Shown here: piece after piece, positions 1-8,378 of the stretch
Layout of the letters: every line of letters begins with the position of its first letter
How positions within the stretch are numbered: the stretch's first letter is position 1
Source: Candidatus Blautia intestinigallinarum
GTDB lineage: Bacteria > Bacillota > Clostridia > Lachnospirales > Lachnospiraceae
Length of the DNA stretch: 64,000 nt
NCBI GenBank assembly: GCA_019112635.1
Contig: DXIX01000014.1
Span: forward strand, 39,661 to 103,660
Direction of reading: 5' to 3'
The notes under the pieces: model-generated
Database searches by the model: none
The model's input: only the letters and a program-made list of their open reading frames with translations
Told to the model about the DNA's origin: nothing
Made by a program: the position numbers and the translations under genes

Positions 1-343
1 CCTGGATTTCATGGAGGAACTGGACGCAGAGCATCCATTTGAAGCTCTGGCCCGCAAGATCATCAAGAACCTGTACAACGGCTCCTATGCCTACAAAGCC
101 AAGATGATCGGGCAGCTGGCCGATCATCTGAAGCCGGACGCCGTCATCCATTTCTGTCACTGGGGCTGCAAACAGGCCTCCGGAGGCAGTGTCCTTCTGA
201 AAGAAAAAATGCAGGAAATGAACATTCCCATGCTGATTCTGGATGGAGACGGAATTGACAAACGCAACAGCCACGACGGCCAGATCAAAACCCGTCTGGA
301 AGCTTTTCTGGAATTAATCGAGACAGGAGATGTGACATGTTAG
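1..343 (+). CDS. 2-hydroxyacyl-CoA dehydratase-type subunit, C-terminal part (5' end outside window)
   Basis: The frame is open to the left edge, so this is the C-terminal part of a longer protein and the ATG at 11 is probably internal. The tail has a Cys-rich HFCHWGCK segment followed by a typical HgdB/FldB-type ending (ILDGDGID, then RLEAFLE). Proteins of this family are the Fe-S subunits of 2-hydroxyacyl-CoA dehydratases or of related benzoyl-CoA reductases. It overlaps the next gene by 7 nt (ATGTTAG), so the two are translationally coupled and probably form one complex. The substrate cannot be told from this fragment. Confidence 0.8.
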   Translation, partial: LDFMEELDAEHPFEALARKIIKNLYNGSYAYKAKMIGQLADHLKPDAVIHFCHWGCKQASGGSVLLKEKMQEMNIPMLILDGDGIDKRNSHDGQIKTRLEAFLELIETGDVTC

Positions 344-2007
344 GATATATCTGTAAATATGCCCCCATAGAGATTTTTCAGTCTATGGGAGTGGAAATCA
401 AAAGAATTGAACCATCAGTCACCAATTTCACACAGGCAGATATGAAAATGCATCCCAATATCTGCAGTTTCGCAAAGGGTGTCCTGGAAGATGTGCTGGC
501 AAAAGATTACGAAGGTGTTATTCTCACCACCTGCTGCGACAGCATCCGGCGCCTTTACGATGTGCTCCGGGAAGAACTGCCGGACAAATTCATCTACATT
601 CTGGATACTCCCCGGATTACCAAAGACGCCGGCATCGCTCTCTATGAGAAACGGATCCGGAATATGATCGAGGAATACGAGGAATTCTCCGGCAGAAAGT
701 TTGAGGAAAACAAACTCGCCGAAATCCTCCGGGTAAAGCAAAAAGAACAGAGTATTTCCATTCAGCCCGGCAGACCAAATATCGGAATTCTGGGAGCCAG
801 AGCCAATGAGGCCATCTCAGGGATTCTAAACGAGAAGGGGGCGAACGTGGCTTTTGATCTCACCTGCACAGGTCTTCGCCGAAAATATCTGCTGGAGCCA
901 GACCAAATTCTCACGGGATACACCCGGGGACTCCTCAGCCAGTTTCCCTGCATGCGTATGGAAGCTGCTGCCGGCAGAGACGAATTGATTGAGCGGTATG
1001 CCCAGAGTGTGGATGGTATCATCTACCATACCGTTCAGTTCTGTGATAATTATTCCTATGAATATGCCTGGCTGAAAAAGGTTCTAAATAAACCGATTCT
1101 TCAGCTGGAAACAGACTACACAAAACAAAGCTACGGGCAGGTGCTGACGAGAATCGAGGCTTTTCTGGAATCTCTCTCACCCTCCCCTGGCCAAGACGAT
1201 ATAATCAGAAAGGGAGAGACAGGTACTATGTACGTAATGGGAATTGACAGCGGTTCCACGTCCACGAATGCGGTTATCATGGATGAGAACCGGAAAATTA
1301 TTGCTTCCGCCGTGGTCCGCACCGGCGCCAAATCCGGCGAGAGTGCACAGAGAATCTTAAAAGAAGTTCTGCAAAAAGCAGGCTGCACCCGGGAAGACAT
1401 CTCCTGGATCGTATCCACCGGATATGGACGGGTGAGCATTCCCTTTGCCGATGAAAATGTGACCGAGATCAGCTGCCATGGACGCGGCGCCCATTATTTC
1501 AATCCTGCTGTGCGCACCATCCTGGATATCGGCGGCCAGGACAGCAAAGCCATCAAACTGAATGAAGCCGGCGAAGTATCTGATTTCGTCATGAATGATA
1601 AATGTGCCGCCGGAACAGGGCGTTTTCTGGAAATGATCGCCCGCTCCCTGGAAATTGATGTGGACGAGCTGGGCCCCATCGCCCTGCAGTCCACAGAAGA
1701 AATTGAGATCACCAGTATGTGTTCTGTATTCGCGGAATCTGAAGTGATCTCCCTGATCGCAAATAACAAGGAAAAAGCCGATATCGCAAACGGCATCTGC
1801 CGTGCCATCGCAAATAAGGCGTTCTCTCTCATGAAGCGTGTGGGAATGGAAGAGGAATTCATGATGACCGGAGGTGTCGCCAAGAACCCGGGAGTCGTGA
1901 AAGCGGTGGAAGACAAAATCCACGCAAAACTCTATATCTGCGATGAGCCTGAAATCGTAGGCGCAGCCGGGGCAGCATTATACGCCCTGGACAAGTTCTC
2001 AAAATAA
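337..2007 (+). CDS. Fusion of 2-hydroxyacyl-CoA dehydratase subunit and its ATPase activator
   Basis: Residues ~1-285 are a second dehydratase-type subunit with likely cluster cysteines in PNICSFAK, TTCCDSIRR and VQFCDNYSY. Residues ~297-553 are a BadF/BadG/HgdC-type activator with an actin-like ATPase fold: GIDSGSTSTNAV (phosphate 1), STGYGR, DIGGQDSKAI (phosphate 2) and TGGVAKN. The activator's bridging [4Fe-4S] cysteines are visible in NDKCAAGTG and TSMCSVFAES. In the classic systems the activator is a separate homodimer that injects an electron into the dehydratase using ATP; here it is covalently joined to one subunit. Together with the preceding gene it should form a complete ATP-driven radical dehydratase or reductase. 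Its substrate is unknown. A hairpin terminator follows. Confidence 0.88.
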   Translation: MLGYICKYAPIEIFQSMGVEIKRIEPSVTNFTQADMKMHPNICSFAKGVLEDVLAKDYEGVILTTCCDSIRRLYDVLREELPDKFIYILDTPRITKDAGIALYEKRIRNMIEEYEEFSGRKFEENKLAEILRVKQKEQSISIQPGRPNIGILGARANEAISGILNEKGANVAFDLTCTGLRRKYLLEPDQILTGYTRGLLSQFPCMRMEAAAGRDELIERYAQSVDGIIYHTVQFCDNYSYEYAWLKKVLNKPILQLETDYTKQSYGQVLTRIEAFLESLSPSPGQDDIIRKGETGTMYVMGIDSGSTSTNAVIMDENRKIIASAVVRTGAKSGESAQRILKEVLQKAGCTREDISWIVSTGYGRVSIPFADENVTEISCHGRGAHYFNPAVRTILDIGGQDSKAIKLNEAGEVSDFVMNDKCAAGTGRFLEMIARSLEIDVDELGPIALQSTEEIEITSMCSVFAESEVISLIANNKEKADIANGICRAIANKAFSLMKRVGMEEEFMMTGGVAKNPGVVKAVEDKIHAKLYICDEPEIVGAAGAALYALDKFSK

Positions 2008-2032
2008 CACCCAATCGGATTCTTCAGAAATT

Positions 2033-2098
2033 AAAAATCCGGATACCCCGTCTCCAGATTTCCTATGCGAAACTAGAGCGTTGTATCCGGATTTTTTT
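2033..2098. terminator. Bidirectional hairpin terminator
   Basis: AAAAATCCGGATAC pairs with GTATCCGGATTTTTTT across a ~36-nt loop. It ends with a T-run on the + strand and has an A-run on the other arm, so it can serve both the fused dehydratase gene (+) and the convergent flavodoxin gene (-). Confidence 0.75.
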
Positions 2099-2108
2099 CC
2101 GTCTCTGA

Positions 2109-2627
2109 TTATTCTTCGCTTTCTTTTAACCACTCGGCAATCAGCTCTTTGGATGACGCAGCCTCGCTGCCCCTCACCGAGAGTCCTTTCTTTAAGACTG
2201 CTCCCGGGCAGAGTCTTTGAATATCTTTCTCACTGCTTCCCATTCCACTTCCCTCATTGGTGCACAGCGGAAGGATTGTCTTGCCTGAGAAATCATACAT
2301 TTCCAGGAATGTAAATACAGCCATGGGCATAGTCCCGCAGTAGTTGGGATATGCCAGGATTATGCGGTCATACCCGTCAATCTGTTCCGGTGCCCCCACA
2401 ATCTTTGGCCTTGCATCTGCCTTCCAGTCCTTCTTTGCCTCCTCCACACAGGCTTTATAGCCTGCGGAATAAGGAGTCTCCATCTGAATCTTGTACACAT
2501 CGGCGTCCACCAGATCCTTCATCTGTCCCACAGCCACTTCTGTGTTTCCCACTTCTATATACCGCAGGGTGCCGCCGAAATAATTCTCATCTGCCCTTGA
2601 AAAATAAGAAATCAACGTCTTACTCAT
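2109..2627 (-). CDS. Flavodoxin-like protein
   Basis: A 172-aa flavodoxin of the Flavodoxin_4 type. The N-terminal TLISYFSRADENYFGG is the FMN phosphate-binding loop, and YPNYCGTMPMAVFTFLE and TNEGSGMGSS match the flavin ring and third-loop regions. The track start (202 aa) is too early; ATG at 2627 has a purine-rich SD (AGAAGGGAAG) and the expected N-terminus. It overlaps the end of thrS by 8 nt, so it is translated from the thrS message. It is probably a low-potential electron carrier or quinone/flavin reductase; its partner is unknown. Confidence 0.85.
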   Translation of the reverse strand: MSKTLISYFSRADENYFGGTLRYIEVGNTEVAVGQMKDLVDADVYKIQMETPYSAGYKACVEEAKKDWKADARPKIVGAPEQIDGYDRIILAYPNYCGTMPMAVFTFLEMYDFSGKTILPLCTNEGSGMGSSEKDIQRLCPGAVLKKGLSVRGSEAASSKELIAEWLKESEE

Positions 2628-4542
2628 TTTTTTCTTCCCTTCTCTGTCTGGTCCGAATCTCTTCTTTGACAGCCTGCACAAAGGCATCCAGACTCTTCTG
2701 GCCTTCATCACCTTCAAATCTGCTGCGGACAGAGACCACTTTGCTCTCTTCTTCCTTCTGGCCGACTACGAGCATATAAGGAATTCTCTCATTTCTCGCC
2801 TCACGGATCTTATATCCGATCTTCTCCGCACGCTCATCGATCTCACAGCGGATTCCCTCTGCTTTCAGGCGGTCCATCACCTGATGTGCATAATCCAGAT
2901 ATTTATCAGAAATAGGCAGTACCTTCACCTGTACAGGCGCCAGCCAGGTCGGGAATTTTCCTGCAAAATGCTCTGTCAGAATTCCAATGAAACGCTCAAT
3001 GGATCCAAAGCATACTCTGTGAATCATGATCGGGCGGTGAATCTCTCCGTCTGCCCCGATGTATTCCGCCTCAAACCGCTGCGGAAGCTGGAAATCCAAC
3101 TGAATGGTACCGCACTGCCAGGTTCTGCCGATGGCATCTACCAGGTGGAAGTCAATCTTCGGACCATAGAATGCGCCGTCGCCCTCATTGATGGTATAGT
3201 CCAGATTCATATCCTCCAGAGCCTCGCGCAGTCCATTGGTCGCCATCTCCCAGTCCTCATCACTTCCCATGGAATCCTCCGGTCTTGTGGAAAGCTCGAT
3301 GAAATACTGGAATCCAAACAACTCATATACTTCTGAGATCAGGCGCACTACACCCTTGATCTCATCACGGATCTGCTCCGGTGTCATGAAGATGTGGGCA
3401 TCATCCTGATTAAAGCATCTCACACGCATCAGACCATGCAGAGCACCTGATTTCTCATGGCGATGCACCAGTCCCACTTCCGCCAGACGCAGAGGCAGCT
3501 CACGGTAGGAACGGGGCTGTGATTTGTAAACCAGCATTCCTCCTGGACAGTTCATTGGTTTGATCGCGAAGTCCTCTCCGTCAATCTGGGTGGTATACAT
3601 ATTCTCCTTATAATGATCCCAGTGTCCGGAAGTCTCCCACAGATGGCGGTTCAGGATCATCGGTGTGGAAATCTCCACATAGCCTTCTCTCTCATGAATC
3701 TCCCGCCAGTACTCCATCAGTGTGTTTTTCAGCACCATTCCCTTTGGCAGGAAGAACGGGAAGCCTGGTCCCTCCTCAGAGAACATAAACAGGTTCAGCT
3801 CTTTTCCCAGTTTTCTGTGATCTCTCTTCTTCGCTTCCTCCAGCATGTGAACATAAGCTTTCAGCTCGGAATTCTTGGTGTAAGCAGTTCCATAGATTCT
3901 GGTCAGCATCTTGTTCTTCTCGTTTCCTCTCCAGTAAGCTCCCGCAAGCTTCATCAGCTTGATCGCTTTCACTGGTTTTGTGGACATCAGATGAGGACCT
4001 GCGCACAGGTCTGTGAACTCACCCTGGCGGTACAGACTGATCACAGCATCCTCTGGGAGATCTTCAATCAGCTCCACTTTATATGGTTCATTCTTCTCCT
4101 GGAAAAACTTAATTGCCTCCTCTCTGGGAAGTTCGAATCTCTCAAGAGTCAGATTTTCTTTCACAATTTTCTTCATCTCTGCCTCAATAGCGGCAAAATC
4201 ATCCGTGGTCAGCACTTTTTCGCTGTCCACATCGTAATAAAATCCGTCATCGATGGAAGGACCGATCGCCAGTTTTGTCTCCGGGTACAGTCTTTTGATC
4301 GCCTGCGCCATGATATGTGCGGCAGTATGACGGAAGGCATCTCTTCCACCCTTATCTTCAAAAGTCAGGATATTCAGGGAGCAGTCCTTGTCCACCATAG
4401 TACGCAGATCCACACGCTCTCCATCAATCTCACCTGCACAGGCAACTCTTGCCAGCCCTTCACTGATATCTTTTGCGATATCAAAGACACTTTTTGCCTG
4501 TTCATATTCCTTCACTGAGCCATCTTTCAATGTGATTTTCAT
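2620..4542 (-). CDS. thrS: Threonyl-tRNA synthetase
   Basis: A full-length (640 aa) class II synthetase. It has an N-terminal TGS domain (~1-62), an editing domain with HTAAHIMAQ (HxxxH), a catalytic core with the zinc-binding PMNCPGG segment, motif 2 (HGLMRVRCFNQDD), motif 3 (MIHRVCFGSIERF), and a C-terminal anticodon-binding domain. It charges tRNA-Thr in the cytoplasm. The SD AGAAAGGAG lies just upstream. Only 51 nt separate it from nrdJ, so there is no room for a T-box leader, unlike valS in this window; it is probably transcribed with nrdJ or from a promoter inside nrdJ. Confidence 0.97.
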   Translation of the reverse strand: MKITLKDGSVKEYEQAKSVFDIAKDISEGLARVACAGEIDGERVDLRTMVDKDCSLNILTFEDKGGRDAFRHTAAHIMAQAIKRLYPETKLAIGPSIDDGFYYDVDSEKVLTTDDFAAIEAEMKKIVKENLTLERFELPREEAIKFFQEKNEPYKVELIEDLPEDAVISLYRQGEFTDLCAGPHLMSTKPVKAIKLMKLAGAYWRGNEKNKMLTRIYGTAYTKNSELKAYVHMLEEAKKRDHRKLGKELNLFMFSEEGPGFPFFLPKGMVLKNTLMEYWREIHEREGYVEISTPMILNRHLWETSGHWDHYKENMYTTQIDGEDFAIKPMNCPGGMLVYKSQPRSYRELPLRLAEVGLVHRHEKSGALHGLMRVRCFNQDDAHIFMTPEQIRDEIKGVVRLISEVYELFGFQYFIELSTRPEDSMGSDEDWEMATNGLREALEDMNLDYTINEGDGAFYGPKIDFHLVDAIGRTWQCGTIQLDFQLPQRFEAEYIGADGEIHRPIMIHRVCFGSIERFIGILTEHFAGKFPTWLAPVQVKVLPISDKYLDYAHQVMDRLKAEGIRCEIDERAEKIGYKIREARNERIPYMLVVGQKEEESKVVSVRSRFEGDEGQKSLDAFVQAVKEEIRTRQRREEKNE

Positions 4543-4593
4543 GTTCTTTTCTCCTTTCTGCTGTTCCCACTGTGCATTCCCGGCCGGAAATAT

Positions 4594-6885
4594 TCAGTGG
4601 CATTTACTCCAGCCGCAGCTTTTGCAGATATTGCAGCCTTCCTCAAATATCAACGGCTCCCCGCATTCCGGACAGTACATTCTGTCGATCTGGGACGCAC
4701 TGGGTACCGCTTTGGGTTTTGGAGCTTTTTTCACTTTTTTCGGTGCGCTTCCACCGCTGCCCTCTTCTTTCTGGGCAAGTTCTTCCTGCATTTCATTATA
4801 CATATCCATCAGGGCATTTCCCACTGCCATCGGACAGCAGGCACCCTTGCTGGTATCTTTTCTGGTCACTCTTCTGGCTGTATAAGACGGGCAGGATCCG
4901 CTGGAATTGAGCTGATCCACGATGGTCTCAATGTCAATTCCGCCTCTGGCGCTGATGGAAATCATCCTGGACAGGCCCACCATGAAATTGTTGCATCCTC
5001 CTGTGGAACCCTTGCTCAGATAAGTCTCCAGAAGCGCTCCCGTGTGGGGATCAAACAGAGCAATACAGTGGAGACTTCCACATCCCGTTACCAGCTTTCT
5101 CTTTTTGCCCACCACATCGTCTGTCACCAGAAGAATCTCTCCCCGCTTCAGTCCTTCTCCAGGGGAAACCTTCTTATTTTCCTTCTGCGTGTGCGTGTTC
5201 AAAATTCCCACTCTCTTGCATCCGTCACGGAACAGGGTGACTCCTTTTAGTCCTTTCTCATACGCGTACAGATACAGCCCTTCTGTCTCCTCCACGGTAA
5301 AACCGTTGGGAACGTTGACCGTAGAACTGATGGACGCATCGATATGCTTCTGCCAGGCGGCCTGCATATCAATTCTCTGCCTGTAATCCAAAGTCATTGC
5401 TGTGACGAAATAGTCAGGAAGTTTCGTATCTGTCTTCAAATCAAATCTCTTCATGTAATCTTCCACAATCTTTGTGTACACTTTGTAATACACATCAGTA
5501 CCGTGAAGAGATTCTGTCTTTCTCTCATAATAGTTTGCGTAGACCGGCTCAATTCCTCCGGAAATTCCCAGCATCGTAGAGAGCGTTCCTGTCGGTGCGA
5601 TGGTCAGAAGCTGTGAATTCCGCAGTCCGTATTTACGCACCAATTCCCTGGTCTTCTCAGATGTGTTCTCCTTAAAGTAAGGTGTGGACATAATCTCATC
5701 CACATGACAGGCCTCGAACATTCCTTTTTCCTTCGCCAGTTTCGCCGACGCGGCAATTGCGGAGTCTGCCATGGCAAATCCAATCTTATCACACATTTGG
5801 ACTGCGTCTTCTTCCCCGTAGGTCAGTCCCAGCTTAATCAGACAATCCGCCAGCCCCATAATACCAAGGCCGATCTGGCGCCATCTTCTGACGCTCTGTC
5901 TCTGCTCTTCCAGAGGATGCAGCGGAAGCCCTTCCTCCAGCACTTCATTCAGCGCACCCACGGAGACTTCCACACAATGCTTCAGTCCTTCGAAATCAAA
6001 CTGTGACTGTTCGGTAAACGCATCTTTGACAAAAGCAGATAAATTAATGCTTCCCAGCAGACAGCTTCCGCCTGCCGGCAGAGGTTCCTCCGCACAGGGA
6101 TTCACACCTGCGTAGGAAAATTCTTCCGTGTTGCTCAGAAGATTCCATCCGGAAATTCTATCCCAGAACAAGGCTCCCGGCTCTGCATAATCCCAGTTGG
6201 TCTCGGCAATCTTGTGAAATAGTTCCCGGGCATTTACCCATTTTTCAATTACCTCTCCCGTTACTTCTCTCTTATAATACAGACGGTAGTCTTCGTTCTT
6301 CTTCACCGCCTCCATGAAATCTTCATGAATCCGGATAGAGATGTTGGCTTTTGTGACTTTATCCAAATCTGTTTTCAGATCAATAAATTCTTCCACATCC
6401 GGGTGAGAGCTGTCGATGGAGATCATCAGCGCTCCCCTTCGTCCGTTCTGGCCGATCAACGCTGTCACCAGAGAATACAGTTCCATAAAAGAGACGGATC
6501 CGCTGGTCTCCTTCGCCGCATTGTTGATCTTCGCTCCGCGCGGACTGAGCTTCGAGATATCCACCCCGCAGCCCCCGCCATAGCTGTATGTCCGGGCCAG
6601 TTTTTTTGCACAGTCAAAGATGCTTTCAATATTGTCCTCCGGTGGATCAATCACATAGCAATTGGAGTACGTGACCTTACGTCCCTCTTTATTCAGCCCC
6701 CTGTTAGACAGAATTCTGCCGCCGAATAAAAATTTCTTCTCTTTTATATACTCCGCAACTTCTTCGTTCTGACCGCTGATCCGTGTCAGCCACTCATCAA
6801 AAGACTCCCCTTCGTTGCAATATTTTTTTGACCAAATATCAATGCCTAGTTGGTTATCCTCCCCCAACCATTCTTCAATTGTCAT
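4594..6885 (-). CDS. nrdJ: Adenosylcobalamin-dependent (class II) ribonucleotide reductase
   Basis: A 763-aa single-chain class II reductase, which makes deoxyribonucleotides using a B12-generated thiyl radical. Visible features are YGGGCGVDISKL (substrate-side redox Cys), NPCAEEPLPAGGSC (the N-x-Cys-x-Glu active site), the TIAPTGTLS phosphate-binding segment, and a C-terminal TSCPD-type region ending in a zinc ribbon (CPECGEPL...CNICKSCGW). The C-terminal cysteines probably re-reduce the active site. It is first in a likely nrdJ-thrS-flavodoxin transcript. No cobalamin riboswitch was recognised in the 147 nt upstream. Confidence 0.94.
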   Translation of the reverse strand: MTIEEWLGEDNQLGIDIWSKKYCNEGESFDEWLTRISGQNEEVAEYIKEKKFLFGGRILSNRGLNKEGRKVTYSNCYVIDPPEDNIESIFDCAKKLARTYSYGGGCGVDISKLSPRGAKINNAAKETSGSVSFMELYSLVTALIGQNGRRGALMISIDSSHPDVEEFIDLKTDLDKVTKANISIRIHEDFMEAVKKNEDYRLYYKREVTGEVIEKWVNARELFHKIAETNWDYAEPGALFWDRISGWNLLSNTEEFSYAGVNPCAEEPLPAGGSCLLGSINLSAFVKDAFTEQSQFDFEGLKHCVEVSVGALNEVLEEGLPLHPLEEQRQSVRRWRQIGLGIMGLADCLIKLGLTYGEEDAVQMCDKIGFAMADSAIAASAKLAKEKGMFEACHVDEIMSTPYFKENTSEKTRELVRKYGLRNSQLLTIAPTGTLSTMLGISGGIEPVYANYYERKTESLHGTDVYYKVYTKIVEDYMKRFDLKTDTKLPDYFVTAMTLDYRQRIDMQAAWQKHIDASISSTVNVPNGFTVEETEGLYLYAYEKGLKGVTLFRDGCKRVGILNTHTQKENKKVSPGEGLKRGEILLVTDDVVGKKRKLVTGCGSLHCIALFDPHTGALLETYLSKGSTGGCNNFMVGLSRMISISARGGIDIETIVDQLNSSGSCPSYTARRVTRKDTSKGACCPMAVGNALMDMYNEMQEELAQKEEGSGGSAPKKVKKAPKPKAVPSASQIDRMYCPECGEPLIFEEGCNICKSCGWSKCH

Positions 6886-6926
6886 ATTCTGTCCCTCTTT
6901 TTCATTTTGTTATAGCTGCATATAGA

Positions 6927-6955
6927 ATGTTACCACTACAGAATAAAAATTTCAA
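6927..6955 (-). promoter_or_regulatory. Candidate promoter of nrdJ
   Basis: On the minus strand TTGAAA - 17 nt - TAACAT, about 40 nt before the nrdJ start. The -35 is good and the -10 is mediocre (4 of 6). This is inference from sequence only. Confidence 0.4.
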
Positions 6956-7031
6956 TTCTGCATTTCATTCTTTTTCTTTTTTGTGGAAATTATCCTCTTT
7001 GCGGATCTTTTTCCTTTCTTTTCTGTGGTAT

Positions 7032-7096
7032 AAAAATTGCCTGCCAGGTACCTGCTGCTGAACCAGCAGGCAAATGGTAGGCAAAGCTCAATTTTT
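7032..7096 (-). terminator. Branched hairpin terminator after the CdaR-type regulator
   Basis: Nested inverted repeats: outer AAAAATTG/CAATTTTT, middle GCCTGCCA/TGGTAGGC (one G-U pair), inner CCTGCTG/CAGCAGG. Read on the minus strand it ends in a T-run 40 nt after the regulator's stop codon. Confidence 0.75.
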
Positions 7097-7134
7097 ATCT
7101 CTCAAAATCCTGAAGAATCCTTAATTTTGCCGGA

Positions 7135-8223
7135 TTAATACTCCAGTGTCTCCATATATTTCATATATCTGACAACCATCAACGCGATTTTGAAGGTGAT
7201 CGCATCCTCAAACACACGGAGATCCAGTCCGGTACTCTTTTGCAGTTTGTCCAGACGGTACACCAGTGTATTTCTATGGATATAGAGCTGTCTGGATGTC
7301 TCAGATACATTCAGGCTGTTCTCAAAGAACTTATCGATGGTCACAAGAGTCTCCTCGTCAAAGTCATCCGGTGACTTATTCTCAAAAATCTCTTTGATAA
7401 ACATCTTACAAAGAGGAATGGGAAGCTGATAGATGAGACGGCCGATTCCCAGGGAACTGTAAGCAATTACTTCCCGCTCTCCGAAGAAAATCTTTCCCAC
7501 ATCCAGAGCCATTCTCGCTTCCTTGTAGGAACGTGAGACTTCTTTTAATTCTTTTACGATGGTTCCGTAGGCGATGTGGGTTCCCGGCTGTTTGTTCAGT
7601 CCCAAAGTGGCCAGGATGGTCTCCGCCAGCTTATCCATCTCAGGATATCCTTCATTTTCCGCCAATTCTTTGACAATAATAATGCTCTTTTCATCCACAG
7701 CTGTGATGAAATCTTTGCTCTTTCCGCCAAACAGACTCTTCACATTCTCGATGGAATTGTGATCTTTCTCCTGCTGTGTCTCAAGGATCAGCACCACCCT
7801 GGGCACATCTGCCTCAATATGCAGCTTCTTCGCGCGATTGTAAATATCCACCAGAAGCAGGTTATCCAACAACAGGTTCTTGATGAAACTGTCTTTATCA
7901 AAACGTTCTTTGTAGGCCACAATCAGATTCTGAATCTGGAATGCCGCCAGCTTTCCGATCATGTATGTATCTTCGTCTTCCCCGTGGACAACCAGAATAT
8001 ATTCCAGCTGATGATCATCACAGACTTTGAAATACTGATATCCCTTCACCAGCTGACTGTCCGCCTGGGAATTGGCAAACGCCTGCACATCCACCTGGTT
8101 AATCACGTAATCCACGAATGTGGATGCCAGCACTTTTCCTTCTGTGTCGATAACGCAGAATTCCGTCCTGGAAATTTCTTTGAGTCCTTCCAGCGTATTT
8201 TGAAGTACCTGATTTGATATCAT
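7135..8223 (-). CDS. CdaR/PucR-family transcriptional regulator
   Basis: A 362-aa protein. Residues 1-135 resemble the sugar-diacid sensor region (RTEFCVIDTEGKVLAS), followed by a degenerate GGDEF-like middle (~140-260). The C-terminal PucR-type helix-turn-helix contains YIHRNTLVYRLDKLQ. Relatives such as CdaR and PucR activate catabolic operons for sugar diacids or purines. It is flanked by 155 nt upstream and a terminator downstream, so it stands alone, with no catabolic genes beside it to name a ligand. The next genes (nrdJ, VWA protein) look unrelated. Confidence 0.85.
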   Translation of the reverse strand: MISNQVLQNTLEGLKEISRTEFCVIDTEGKVLASTFVDYVINQVDVQAFANSQADSQLVKGYQYFKVCDDHQLEYILVVHGEDEDTYMIGKLAAFQIQNLIVAYKERFDKDSFIKNLLLDNLLLVDIYNRAKKLHIEADVPRVVLILETQQEKDHNSIENVKSLFGGKSKDFITAVDEKSIIIVKELAENEGYPEMDKLAETILATLGLNKQPGTHIAYGTIVKELKEVSRSYKEARMALDVGKIFFGEREVIAYSSLGIGRLIYQLPIPLCKMFIKEIFENKSPDDFDEETLVTIDKFFENSLNVSETSRQLYIHRNTLVYRLDKLQKSTGLDLRVFEDAITFKIALMVVRYMKYMETLEY

Positions 8224-8378
8224 AAGCTCAATCCCTTCTCGTATAAGTATATGCTTCCCCTTTTACATATCTAGACCTATTTTATAACAAAATAGACAAA
8301 AATGAAAGAGGAAATCATAAAAAATTCATATATTTTTGTCAGATTTACCCAATGAGCTCTCAACATTTTGTCAAATAC

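Noticed and set aside
4543-4593. Possible T-box leader for thrS
   Set aside because: Only 51 nt lie between nrdJ and thrS, and no T-box core sequence is present.
7135-8223. PucR/CdaR regulator considered as regulator of nrdJ
   Set aside because: It has its own terminator and no shared divergent promoter with nrdJ; nothing links them apart from proximity.
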